DNA from: Arthrobacter cheniae
Lineage (GTDB): Bacteria; Actinomycetota; Actinomycetes; Actinomycetales; Micrococcaceae
Assembly (NCBI RefSeq): GCF_003602275.1
Contig: NZ_QZVT01000001.1
Coordinates: forward strand, 402,567 to 466,566
Length of the DNA: 64,000 nt
Direction: 5' to 3'
This document shows positions 27,310 through 35,250 of the stretch, piece after piece. The notes under the pieces are model-generated. The model did not search any database. It saw only the letters and a program-made list of their open reading frames with translations, and was not told the DNA's origin. The translations under genes and the position numbers were made by a program. Position 1 is the first letter of the stretch, and each line of letters opens with the position of its first letter.

Positions 27310-27328
27310 TTGAGTGTACTCGACTCAA
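27310..27328. promoter_or_regulatory. HAIR element (HspR-binding inverted repeat)
   Basis: TTGAGT (27310-27315), 7 bases, ACTCAA (27323-27328): this agrees with the HAIR consensus CTTGAGT-N7-ACTCAAG except for the outermost bases. It lies 44 bp before the clpB start. HspR controls dnaK and clpB in streptomycetes and mycobacteria. Confidence 0.9.
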
Positions 27329-27401
27329 CTTTGCGGACGGAACAAAAATTCCCCGCCCTTCGCGCACGGAACACGGTGATGATGCACGGTGGACAGGGCC
27401 G

Positions 27402-28025
27402 TCAGGCGACCTTGGCGCTGGTGAATTCCGTCATCGCGTCGAGCAGCCACTTCACGGTGTAGTCGCCGAAAGAGGCACGAGGCATGATCCGATACTCGTT
27501 GTCGCCGACCTGCCACAGCAGCACCTGCACCGGACCGAGTGTGGTGGAGACAGCTTTCCCGGGGCCGAACGCACGAGGGTGCAGATCCACATGGCATCCC
27601 TTCTCCAGCACCGCCCGCGCAGAGGGGCCGGACAACTCCAGTGTGGTCCGGTTCGCCGACAGGTCGACGACCTGGCCGAAGGACCCGGCACGGGCGAGCT
27701 CACGGCTCATCCGTACGGTCAGCGGGTGGGTTGCCAGGCTGATCAGGGCTCCGGGCTCCCGGTCCTGCCGGTCGGTGAGTTCCTCGGGGATGACGGTTTC
27801 GTCGGAGCTCACGAGCAGGAACTCGTCGGGCCCGAGCCACAGGACCGCGACGGCGTCCGCGCTGCCGGTCACTACTCCGCACCTATCGGGCCACGGCACG
27901 CCTGCGACGCACTTCTGGGTGCGGTTCTGGAGGGCGACTGCGAGAAGGCGAGCTCGATCATGCTGCGGCACGTCCAGGAGTTCGAGGCGCAGATCCGGAC
28001 CGTCCTGTGACCATCGCGGCGGCAT
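27402..28025 (-). CDS. Second SoxG-like protein (sarcosine oxidase gamma-like)
   Basis: A 207-residue protein whose C-terminal 145 residues closely resemble the SoxG encoded at 43.5 kb: [50 protein letters not shown] and the end PRASFGDYTVKWLLDAM. The first 60 residues do not resemble the other SoxG, which has [15 protein letters not shown] and a longer head. It stands alone between clpB and a divergent IclR regulator, far from soxBDA. It may be a partner of another GcvT-fold oxidase, a regulator, or a decaying duplicate. ATG 28025 is the best available start; its upstream region is only 57 bp and is shared with the IclR gene. Confidence 0.7.
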   Translation of the reverse strand: MPPRWSQDGPDLRLELLDVPQHDRARLLAVALQNRTQKCVAGVPWPDRCGVVTGSADAVAVLWLGPDEFLLVSSDETVIPEELTDRQDREPGALISLATHPLTVRMSRELARAGSFGQVVDLSANRTTLELSGPSARAVLEKGCHVDLHPRAFGPGKAVSTTLGPVQVLLWQVGDNEYRIMPRASFGDYTVKWLLDAMTEFTSAKVA

Positions 28026-28082
28026 TCCCGGGGCCGGGTACGACAGTCATTTCGGGGCCTGTGATCTCTGGGAGTATGAACT

Positions 28083-28910
28083 ATGGCTTCGAACAATGAA
28101 CGCGACGTCGGCGTCGATGTGGAGACAGGCCAGCAGGGTGGCGTGCAATCGGTGGACCGGGCACTCACGGTCCTGGAGATCCTGGCGCGGGATGGCCATG
28201 CCGGGGTGAGCGACATCGCCGAGGAGATGGGCATCCACAAGTCCACGGTCTCCCGGCTCCTGGGTTCGCTCGTGAGCCGGGAGATGGTTCATCAGAACAG
28301 CGAGCGCGGCAAGTACCAGCTGGGTTTCGGCATCCTGAGACTGGCGAGCTCGATTCCCGGCCGATTGGGGCTGGTTCGAGAGGCGCGTCCAGTGCTGGAG
28401 AGCCTGGCCGAGGAATTCAAGGAGACCGTCAATCTCGCCGTCCTGCGCTCGGGCTACGCCGTCAATCTGGATCAGGCCATGGGGCCATCGACCCTGGCGA
28501 CGTTCGACTGGGTGGGTAGTCTGACACCGCTCCACGCCACGTCCAGTGGAAAAGTGCTGCTGGCGGCGCTGTCCGCGGAGGAGCGGGATCGGGTGCTGGG
28601 GGGAATCGGGATGCCTGCTCGGACTCCGCGAACCATCACCGACAGGAACGCGCTGGAAGCCGAGCTGCTGGAGGTCGCCCGCAGCGGCTATGGGATCGTC
28701 CGGGAGGAGTTCGAGATCGGGCTGAACGCGGCCGCGGTTCCGATCTTCAACCATCTGGGCACCGTGATCGGTGCAGTCAGTATCTCGGGCCCTGCGTTCC
28801 GCTTCGATCCCGAGGAGGCGTCTGTGCTCCTCGAGGGATTGAAGCAAGCCGGGCTGCGTATCAGCGCGAAGATGGGTTATGCCGGGCCCGAACGCATGGC
28901 CGGTGGTTGA
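28083..28910 (+). CDS. IclR-family transcriptional regulator
   Basis: A 275-residue regulator. The N-terminal winged helix (about 20-80) reads VQSVDRALTVLEILARDG, VSDIAEEMGIHKSTVSRLLGSLVSR; the effector domain follows (ATSSGKVLLAALS, GYGIVREEFEIGLNAAAVPIF, VIGAVSISGPAFRFD). It is divergent from the SoxG-like gene and convergent with the Rieske oxygenase gene. The natural targets are these neighbours; the mirrored 18-bp box at 31475/31601 is a candidate site. The ligand is unknown, perhaps a quaternary amine or its breakdown product. Confidence 0.88.
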   Translation: MASNNERDVGVDVETGQQGGVQSVDRALTVLEILARDGHAGVSDIAEEMGIHKSTVSRLLGSLVSREMVHQNSERGKYQLGFGILRLASSIPGRLGLVREARPVLESLAEEFKETVNLAVLRSGYAVNLDQAMGPSTLATFDWVGSLTPLHATSSGKVLLAALSAEERDRVLGGIGMPARTPRTITDRNALEAELLEVARSGYGIVREEFEIGLNAAAVPIFNHLGTVIGAVSISGPAFRFDPEEASVLLEGLKQAGLRISAKMGYAGPERMAGG

Positions 28911-28960
28911 GCCTCCCGCAAGCAGGAGGTTCGACCACCGGGTTCATCACGGGGCTGCGT

Positions 28961-30097
28961 TCAGGAGCTCGGGGTGACGTCCCCTACCTTGCCCGACACC
29001 CAGTCATGGAAGGCGGCGATGTGGTGTTCGCTGGGCACCAGGACACCGCCCTTGGCATAGACTTTCGAGCTCATGGCCGGCTGACAGCGCTCGCAGGCGT
29101 CGAAGTCCTGCTGGTTGACACGGTGGAACAGCTCCACGGACGCGCTGACGTCCTTGCCGCTTTCCACGACACTGGGCACGTACAGCCAGTCACACTCCAC
29201 CACGGTGCGGTCCGCGGCCAGGGGGAACATGCGGTGGATGATCACATGGTCCGGGACCAGGTTCACGAAGACCGTCGGTTTGATGGTGATGGCGTAGTAA
29301 CGGCGGTCCTGGTCCTCATCGATCCCCGGAATGCGGTCCAGTCCTTCGGAGCCGTCCACCGTGAAGCCCTTGATGTCGTCGCCGAAGTCGGCGCCGTGTC
29401 CCACGAAGTACTGCGCTGCGAGTCCATCGGCGAACTCCGGCAGCACCTCCGTCAGCTCCGGGTGGATGGTGGCGCAGTGGTAGCACTCCATGAAGTTCTC
29501 GATGATGAGCTTCCAGTTCGCCTTCACCTCGTAGCGGACCCGCCGGCCCAGACTGAGGTTGGCGACGTCGTATCCTTCGATCGCTTTTACATCGCCGAGC
29601 CGCTCCTCGATGGCGCCCATGACGTCCAGCTCGAACGACGGCGGCTCATCGGCCAGGCAGACCCATACATAACCGAGGTATTCACGGATGTGCACCTTCA
29701 CCAGACCGTATTCGTCCCGGTCGATGTCCGGCATCTTGGTCAGATTGGGCGCCGCGATGAGCCTGCCGTCGAAGTCGTAGGTCCAGGCGTGGTACGGGCA
29801 CTGGAACGACCGGGCAGCCACCCCCTGTTCCTCCATGCGGAGTTTCACGCCGCGGTGCCGGCATACGTTGTAGAAGGCGCGGATCCCACCTTTCCGGGTG
29901 CGGCTGATCAGGACGCTCTCGCGCCCGATCTGGACTGTCCGCCAGGCGCCCGGCCTGTCCAGATCGGCGGAACGGACGGCACAGAACCACATCTGTTCGA
30001 AAATCCGTTCCTGCTCCGCCCGGAAGATCCCCTCGTCCACGTAGGTGTACCCCGGAAGGGTCGGGATCAGGCTCGGGGTAGTCAGTTCAACGGACAA
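28961..30097 (-). CDS. Rieske oxygenase alpha subunit, substrate unknown (likely N-demethylase)
   Basis: A 378-residue Rieske non-haem iron oxygenase. The [2Fe-2S] ligands are Cys79/His81 (NVCRHRG) and Cys100/His103 (QCPYHAW); the mononuclear iron site includes His207 and His212 (NFMECYHCATIHP). The start is TTG 30097, with GAGGAG 5-6 bp upstream. It belongs to the same broad group as betaine and stachydrine demethylases but is clearly different from the GbcA at 62.3 kb. A FAD reductase (30182) follows upstream on the same strand and a Rieske ferredoxin (31681) is divergent, together making a three-component system. Given the island, a quaternary or methylated amine is the likeliest substrate; this is inference from context. 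Confidence 0.88.
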   Translation of the reverse strand: MSVELTTPSLIPTLPGYTYVDEGIFRAEQERIFEQMWFCAVRSADLDRPGAWRTVQIGRESVLISRTRKGGIRAFYNVCRHRGVKLRMEEQGVAARSFQCPYHAWTYDFDGRLIAAPNLTKMPDIDRDEYGLVKVHIREYLGYVWVCLADEPPSFELDVMGAIEERLGDVKAIEGYDVANLSLGRRVRYEVKANWKLIIENFMECYHCATIHPELTEVLPEFADGLAAQYFVGHGADFGDDIKGFTVDGSEGLDRIPGIDEDQDRRYYAITIKPTVFVNLVPDHVIIHRMFPLAADRTVVECDWLYVPSVVESGKDVSASVELFHRVNQQDFDACERCQPAMSSKVYAKGGVLVPSEHHIAAFHDWVSGKVGDVTPSS

Positions 30098-30181
30098 CTC
30101 GTTCTCCTCACGAACAGATACGAACAGCGGGATGGGGGCGGAACCGGTCAGGACAGGAAGAGTGCAGGTGCGCGGCGTCGG

Positions 30182-31438
30182 TCACACCAGCGCGGGAGCA
30201 TCCGTGTGAGCCGCTACCCGGTTCTCCCATGCCGGCAGCGGGGCGGTCAGGGGCGAAGCCGGCCGGGCAGGAGTTACCTGCGCCCGAACCGGGAGGCTTC
30301 GACGCCATCGGCCGAACAGCCGCGGCTGGTTCAGGGCCAGGACTGCAACCGGCGCATCCGCCCGGTAGTAGACGGCGAGGCAACTGTGGGCGTCCATCTC
30401 GCCGGCCTCGATCTCCAGCCGGTCGTAACCCGTGGAGTCGCCGGCGAATTGGAGCTTGACCCCGTACTGATCGGACCAGAAATAGTGTGGTTTGACCGGC
30501 TTCGGTTGCGCTTCGGGGTCCAGGAGCGTTTCGACGGCAAGGGCTGCGCGCTCGAAGGCCCCGGTCCAATGCTCCATGCGGTGGTGGCAACCGGTTGCGG
30601 GGTCGAACCAGGCGGCACAATCACCCACCGCCACGATTCCGGGAACGCTGGTGCGCCCCTCGGAGTCACACAGAACCCCGCCGGCCAGGTCCACGCCTGA
30701 GCCTGCCAGCCATTCGACGTTCGGTTCGGCGCCGATGCCGACGACCACGACGTCGGTTGCGATGTAACGTCCATCCTTCAGGTGGATGCCGGTGACGCCG
30801 CCTTCCTGGCCGTCGAAGGCTTCGATCACCGCGGAGGAGATCAGCTCCACACCGTTCGCTGCATGGAGGCCGCCGACCAGGGCGCCCATCTGCGCACCGA
30901 GCTGGACGCTGAACGGAACGGGCTTGGTATCGATGATGGTCACCTGCATACCCCGCGAGGCGGCCGCCGCGGCAACTTCAGCACCGATGAAACCGGCACC
31001 GATGACTGCCATCCTGTTTCCGGACACCAGGGCGGAAGCCAGGTTCTCCGCATCGGTAAGGGTTCGAAGTGTGTGGACATTGCCGGAGCCGACGAGGGCG
31101 GGCAGCGTGCGGGCCCTCGCACCCGTGGCGATGACGATGCCGTCCGCCTGGACGGTGCGTCCGTCGTCGAGCGCGATGGTTCGTGACGATACATCCAGGA
31201 ACACTGCTGCGGACCCCAGCATCCACTCGGCCCTCAGCTCCTCCGAGTCCGACTCCAGCAGGATGTCCTCGGCCTGGACCCTGCCGAGGAGGAAGTCCTT
31301 GGACAGCGGGGGCCGGTCGTAGGGCCGATGGGGCTCGTCCCCGATCAGAACAAGCCGACCGGAGAAGCCCTGGGCGCGCGCTGCCCGGGCCGCGGACAGG
31401 CCGGCCAGGGAAGCTCCTACGATTGCCAGCGTCTCCAT
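30182..31438 (-). CDS. FAD-dependent ferredoxin reductase
   Basis: A 418-residue oxidoreductase. FAD-binding fold at the N-terminus (LAIVGASLAGLSAARAARAQG; RPYDRPPLSKDFL), NAD-binding fold in the middle (MAVIGAGFIGAEVAAAAASRG, about 143-163), and the second FAD motif TSVPGIVAVGDCAAWFD (about 264-280). This layout is that of ferredoxin reductases of Rieske oxygenases and P450 systems. It lies 84 bp before the oxygenase gene on the same strand and is divergent from the Rieske ferredoxin gene, so it probably passes electrons from NAD(P)H to that ferredoxin. The C-terminal 30 residues are Pro/Ala rich and variable. Confidence 0.9.
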   Translation of the reverse strand: METLAIVGASLAGLSAARAARAQGFSGRLVLIGDEPHRPYDRPPLSKDFLLGRVQAEDILLESDSEELRAEWMLGSAAVFLDVSSRTIALDDGRTVQADGIVIATGARARTLPALVGSGNVHTLRTLTDAENLASALVSGNRMAVIGAGFIGAEVAAAAASRGMQVTIIDTKPVPFSVQLGAQMGALVGGLHAANGVELISSAVIEAFDGQEGGVTGIHLKDGRYIATDVVVVGIGAEPNVEWLAGSGVDLAGGVLCDSEGRTSVPGIVAVGDCAAWFDPATGCHHRMEHWTGAFERAALAVETLLDPEAQPKPVKPHYFWSDQYGVKLQFAGDSTGYDRLEIEAGEMDAHSCLAVYYRADAPVAVLALNQPRLFGRWRRSLPVRAQVTPARPASPLTAPLPAWENRVAAHTDAPALV

Positions 31439-31474
31439 CTACCAACATCCTTCGATCGCATTTTGCGCAACACT

Positions 31475-31618
31475 GATCGCTATATGCAACAGCGTCCTTG
31501 GATCGGATAACAGTGTCAAGAGTGAAGTGGCGGTCGGAACGGGATGGAGGACACATCGGCAGGAGGCGGTCTTGACAGGGCACGAGGACTGGCCCAGCCT
31601 GTTGCATATAGCGATCAC
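31475..31618. promoter_or_regulatory. Mirrored 18-bp boxes with two divergent TTGACA elements
   Basis: TGATCGCTATATGCAACA (31475-31492) and its exact reverse complement TGTTGCATATAGCGATCA (31601-31618) face outward toward the reductase and ferredoxin genes. In each direction TTGACA (minus strand at 31520-31515, plus strand at 31573-31578) precedes the box by exactly 22 bp. The symmetry points to two promoters controlled by the same regulator. Clear -10 boxes were not seen. Confidence 0.75.
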
Positions 31619-31680
31619 GGTTGTTCACTACGGAACAGCGCCGTATGGAGTGGCTCGACGCGATTCGCCCGCAGTAGGCC

Positions 31681-32073
31681 ATGGAGAAGAGGTTCCGCGT
31701 GCACAAGGCTTGTCCACTCAGCGAACTTGCACCAGGGGAAGCGCTCCGATTGGACACGACGCCCCCTATCGCCGTCTTCCACACGGAGGAGGGCGAACTT
31801 TTCGCCCTGGACGACACCTGCACCCATCAGGACGCGTCCCTCGCTGACGGCTGGGTCGAGGACTGCTGGGTCGAGTGTCCCCTTCACGCCTCGAGGTTCG
31901 ACCTCCGCACCGGAGCCGTCGACGCCCCGCCTGCCAAGCTGCCGATCCGATCCCACGCCGTCACCGTGATCGATGGCGACATCATGATCACGGAATCGAA
32001 GGATGCACCCAACCTTCCCCCGGGTCTCACGATGGCCTCGACACCGACGCCAGCACCCAGGAGCACGTCGTGA
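31681..32073 (+). CDS. Rieske-type ferredoxin
   Basis: A 130-residue electron carrier. The [2Fe-2S] ligands are in CTHQDASLADG (Cys-x-His) and CPLHASRFD (Cys-x2-His), about 20 residues apart, within a compact Rieske domain (about 5-105). The last 25 residues are an extra Pro/Thr/Ser-rich tail. It would link the FAD reductase at 30182 to the oxygenase at 28961. Its stop overlaps the GTG of the following ACT-domain gene (GTGA), so the two are coupled. Confidence 0.9.
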   Translation: MEKRFRVHKACPLSELAPGEALRLDTTPPIAVFHTEEGELFALDDTCTHQDASLADGWVEDCWVECPLHASRFDLRTGAVDAPPAKLPIRSHAVTVIDGDIMITESKDAPNLPPGLTMASTPTPAPRSTS

Positions 32074-32417
32074 CCATCCTGGTCGAGGGCCGACCAGCGG
32101 GCAGCACGACTGCCACGGCCGGCGCCGCGACGGCAACCAGGACCAGACGCGCCGAATTCGTCCTCACACTGTCCTGCCCCGAGCAACCCGGCATCGTCCG
32201 GGCCGTGACGGCATTCCTGGCGGACCTCGATTTCGACATCGTGGAACACCAACAGTTCGACGACCACGTGAGCGGGAATCTCTACCTACGCACCGCCTTC
32301 ACCGCCGGAGCGCCGGACGCCTCGCCGACACCTCATACGGCGGAGCTCCTCACGGCTGCGTTCGCTCCCCTCGCCGAGGACTTCGGGATGGGATTCGCCA
32401 TCGAAGTCGCCAGCTAG
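32070..32417 (+). CDS. Stand-alone ACT domain of PurU type
   Basis: A 115-residue protein. GTG 32070 has CAGGAGC upstream and overlaps the ferredoxin stop. After a Thr/Ala-rich head (about 1-28), residues 29-115 match the N-terminal ACT domain of formyltetrahydrofolate deformylase: EFVLTLSCPEQPGIVRAV, FDIVEHQQFDD and LYLRTAF, the same pattern as PurU at 51.0 kb. The protein ends where the formyltransferase-like catalytic domain should begin, and no continuation was found downstream in any frame. It is either a truncated purU copy or a free-standing regulatory domain that responds to one-carbon metabolites or glycine. Confidence 0.8.
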   Translation: MTILVEGRPAGSTTATAGAATATRTRRAEFVLTLSCPEQPGIVRAVTAFLADLDFDIVEHQQFDDHVSGNLYLRTAFTAGAPDASPTPHTAELLTAAFAPLAEDFGMGFAIEVAS

Positions 32418-32958
32418 TTGTTCGAGCAGGGTGTTCACGTCAGTGCGGTCGTGAGGGCTCAACGTTTTTAGGTGCGCGAAGCGCTCAAACCACTGCCGCG
32501 CGTACTGACGTGCCGTGGGGTGTGACGGAAGCTGTCGTCGTCAGAGTGGTCTTGGAGACGCCTTCACGCTGCTTGTCCGGCAGTGCCATCGTGCTGCCAC
32601 GCCTAATTTGCTTCGGAAGTCAGTATGTCGCCGTCATAACGCAGGGTTATCGGCGATCGAACAACGGGAGTAGCAGTAGCTGCGGAATCCCCCGATGCAG
32701 GCGGAATTATGGCGTTTCCGTGAAAAGAGTCTGGGGAAATCTGCTTGCATGTTGAAGTCTGGGCGCAGGGTTCGAAGTTTTGGACGGGATTCTTGTTCCA
32801 AGGTGCTCCCCCACAACTCAACTGGCTTGGTTTTGAGGTCGCAGTGGCGACCCGAACATCGGCGGTACCACATGAACCGCCAAGAGCTAGCAATGGCCTG
32901 TCAGGAGACGGGCCTTTATAAGGGGTTTTGCATCCCGCCTAAACACATGTCCAACAAG
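32418..32958. other. Unassigned 540-bp stretch, compositionally different
   Basis: No convincing gene. By eye the base composition is lower in GC than the flanks, and codon structure is lost. On the minus strand a short open reading at about 32411-32530 gives ARQYARQWFERFAHLKTL and then SPHDRTDVNTLLEQL, which looks protein-like but has no recognisable start or family. The stretch may be debris of a lost mobile element or gene. Confidence 0.4.
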
Positions 32959-32992
32959 CATCTCTCCGCCGGCGGACACCGGCGGAGGGATG
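32959..32992. terminator. Terminator after the APC permease gene
   Basis: CATCTCTCCGCCG (32959-32971) pairs with CGGCGGAGGGATG (32980-32992) around an 8-base loop, with one G-U pair. It lies 20 bp beyond the permease stop on the minus strand. Confidence 0.85.
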
Positions 32993-33012
32993 CCAAGGGA
33001 TCTCTTCACAAT

Positions 33013-34650
33013 CTATGCACTGGGCCGCGCGGCTCTGGTCCGGTCTGAGTCCGACACCATTGAAGTAACTGCTGAGGCGCCGGTTCGGGCGGAGCTTGGC
33101 GACGATTGACCGGTGATGCCCGCAGCGTGCTCGGCCAAGATTCCTGTCCGGTGTCGGATCCGCAGACGATAGAGCAGTGCCCCGCCGATGGTCACGGCGG
33201 CCACGAACATGACGCCGCCCCATTGCAGGTACCACGCGAAGGGCGGGACCGAGTTGTAGATCTCCGTTCGCGGCCAGATCAGGTTCAGGGTCATGGCCCC
33301 GCCCCAGAGCACCGCGAGGATGTTCACGGGGAGGCCCCACTTGCCCAGACTAAATCCTGCTTCAGATTCACCGTTGTCCGTCCCTGTGTCGGGAAGCGGC
33401 CACACCTTTTTGAAACGCCGCCGCAGCAGCGGCACTGTGACCAGCAGGTAGGACAGGTAGATCAGGACAATGCTGATGCTGGAGAGGATTGTGAAGATCG
33501 CCGGCTGGGAGACGTTAACGATCAGCGGAATGATGGCGATGATTCCGATGACGATGGCCGCGACGGTGGGCGTCTTCCGTTGTGGGTGCACCTTGCTGAG
33601 CTGGCGGCTGAAGGGCAGGTTGTTGTCTCGGGCCATAGCGAACATCATGCGGATGGCGGCAGCGTGGACAGCGAGCGCGCAGACACTGATGGCCACGACG
33701 ATGCACACCAGGAAGGCCTTTCCGAACGGACCGCCCAGTACGGATAGCACGATGTACTGCAGGCCGCCATCGGCAGATCCCAGCTTGGGATCGTTCAGGT
33801 CCGGCGCGGCCAGGAGCCCACCGAGGAGGATCAGGCCGCCTAGCACGAAGGACGCCGTGATTGCTCGGAGGATAGCTTTGGGGGCGGTCTTCTTGGGGTT
33901 CTTCGTTTCCTCACCGAGGGAACTGGCGGTGTCGAATCCGTACATCACGTAGCCGGAGGCCATGGCGCCGATCAGGAATACCCCGAAAAAGCCGAGGTCA
34001 TGGTTCTCGCCGAAGCCTGCGGTGTCGAAAAGGACCCCCGGCCCGCGCACTACGTGCCATCCGAGGGCCAGGATGAGGAGCGCGGCAGCGGTGAGCTCTA
34101 TGAAGACGCCGATGCTGTTGATCTTGGTCATCAGCCTCACGCCGAAGGCGTTGATGAGGGTGGAGATGGTGATCAGGACAGTAGCCAGCAGGACGCCGTT
34201 GATCGCGAAATCAAGCGCGCCGGTACCGTCCCCGACGATCTGGAACCCTGACCAGATCTGCGGCAGAGTGAGCTGCAGCGCCAGAGCGACGGCTCCCAGT
34301 GCCATGGTCGAGGAGATCAACAGCAGCCAACCCGCGAGCCAGGACCAGGTTCCGGAGGTTAGCTGTTTGGCCCAGTTGTAGACCGAACCGGCCACCGGGT
34401 AGCGGCCCGCCAATTCGGCGAAGCACAGCGCCACCATCAGCTGGCCTGCGAAAACGAGCGGCCAGGACCACGCGTAGGCCGGGCCGGCCATGGAATAACC
34501 GAAGTAGAACAGTTGGAAAACACCGGTGAGGATGGAGATGTAGCTGACGCCGGCGGCGAAACTGGCGAACTTGCCGATACTCCGATCCAGCGTTTGGGCG
34601 TAGCCGAACTCGTGCATGCCGCTCGTATCAATACTCTTGCTGCGTTCCAC
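33013..34650 (-). CDS. APC-family amino acid/amine permease (possible choline uptake)
   Basis: A 545-residue membrane transporter with about 12 hydrophobic segments, e.g. FASFAAGVSYISILTGVFQL, WLAGWLLLISSTMALGAVAL, AMASGYVMYGFDTASSLGEE and IFTILSSISIVLIYLSYLLV. The start is GTG 34650 with TAGGAG 8 bp upstream. The helix 6 segment YGFDTASSLGEETKNPKKTAPKAI is typical of APC amino acid permeases. Tandem TTGAACA-NN-TGTTCAA palindromes upstream are shared with betB-codA, so choline or a related amine is a reasonable substrate guess; the sequence itself does not show it. A C-terminal Ser/Thr/Ala tail of about 35 residues is soluble. Confidence 0.85.
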   Translation of the reverse strand: MERSKSIDTSGMHEFGYAQTLDRSIGKFASFAAGVSYISILTGVFQLFYFGYSMAGPAYAWSWPLVFAGQLMVALCFAELAGRYPVAGSVYNWAKQLTSGTWSWLAGWLLLISSTMALGAVALALQLTLPQIWSGFQIVGDGTGALDFAINGVLLATVLITISTLINAFGVRLMTKINSIGVFIELTAAALLILALGWHVVRGPGVLFDTAGFGENHDLGFFGVFLIGAMASGYVMYGFDTASSLGEETKNPKKTAPKAILRAITASFVLGGLILLGGLLAAPDLNDPKLGSADGGLQYIVLSVLGGPFGKAFLVCIVVAISVCALAVHAAAIRMMFAMARDNNLPFSRQLSKVHPQRKTPTVAAIVIGIIAIIPLIVNVSQPAIFTILSSISIVLIYLSYLLVTVPLLRRRFKKVWPLPDTGTDNGESEAGFSLGKWGLPVNILAVLWGGAMTLNLIWPRTEIYNSVPPFAWYLQWGGVMFVAAVTIGGALLYRLRIRHRTGILAEHAAGITGQSSPSSARTGASAVTSMVSDSDRTRAARPSA

Positions 34651-35076
34651 TATCTGAACTCCTAGATTGGAAAAGCACGATGGTGATGAACCGCGGTCGC
34701 CATTGGACGCAGGTGAACTCGACGGCTACCACCAAGTTCTGGTCCCCGCCGTTACGCCTCTGTTTTTGCCTGGGCCCTGTGCCTGCGCCGGTTTCTCAGG
34801 GAAAGGGATTCAACCAGCCTCTGGGTGCGACGTCCTGGCGGATGTAACAGCCTCGTGGTACTCGTCAGGCTGTATGCGACGTTCGGGCCGCACCGGTTGA
34901 GCGGCCCGGATCGTCGTCCGCGATCACCCTGGCCCGGTGTATCCGACGACCCCCGGCGCCTTCAGCAATGCCTGCCCGATTATGTGGTCGACCTGGTCCC
35001 AGGGGTAGCGGGAACAAAAACCGCCGAACCCGCTTTTGTGCGGGCTGGGTTCGGTGTGACCTGACTCATACGATGC
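34651..35076 (-). other. Long 5-prime leader of the permease gene
   Basis: If transcription starts just downstream of the -10 box at 35077-35082, about 420 bases of untranslated leader precede the GTG at 34650. No convincing gene and no riboswitch class that I recognise (for example the glycine aptamer core) was found in it. It holds several GC-rich inverted segments, e.g. GGGCCGCACCGG and GCGGCCC near 34886-34914. Confidence 0.45.
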
Positions 35077-35141
35077 AGACTAGTTCGCATTGAACAGGTG
35101 TTCAAGGCCTTCGTGTAACGGTCGTGCGAACAGATGTTCAA
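35077..35141 (-). promoter_or_regulatory. Permease promoter with tandem TetR/BetI-type operators
   Basis: On the minus strand TTGAAC (35105-35100) and TAGTCT (35082-35077) are 17 bp apart. The -35 box lies inside the perfect palindrome TTGAACAGGTGTTCAA (35090-35105). A second site, GCGAACAGATGTTCAA (35126-35141), is centred 36 bp upstream. The same arrangement precedes betB. Confidence 0.8.
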
Positions 35142-35177
35142 GTTCTTAAGGAGCGACCCGCTCGTGTGCAGGCGCCT

Positions 35178-35209
35178 CTGGTGGAAGGAGGATGAGCCCC
35201 TTCCATCAG
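35178..35209. terminator. Terminator after codA
   Basis: CTGGTGGAAGG (35178-35188) pairs with CCTTCCATCAG (35199-35209) with one G-U pair, 41 bp beyond the codA stop on the minus strand. Confidence 0.7.
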
Positions 35210-35250
35210 AAACGCTTGATGTGAGCTGAACCGCTATCGATGCCCGCAGG

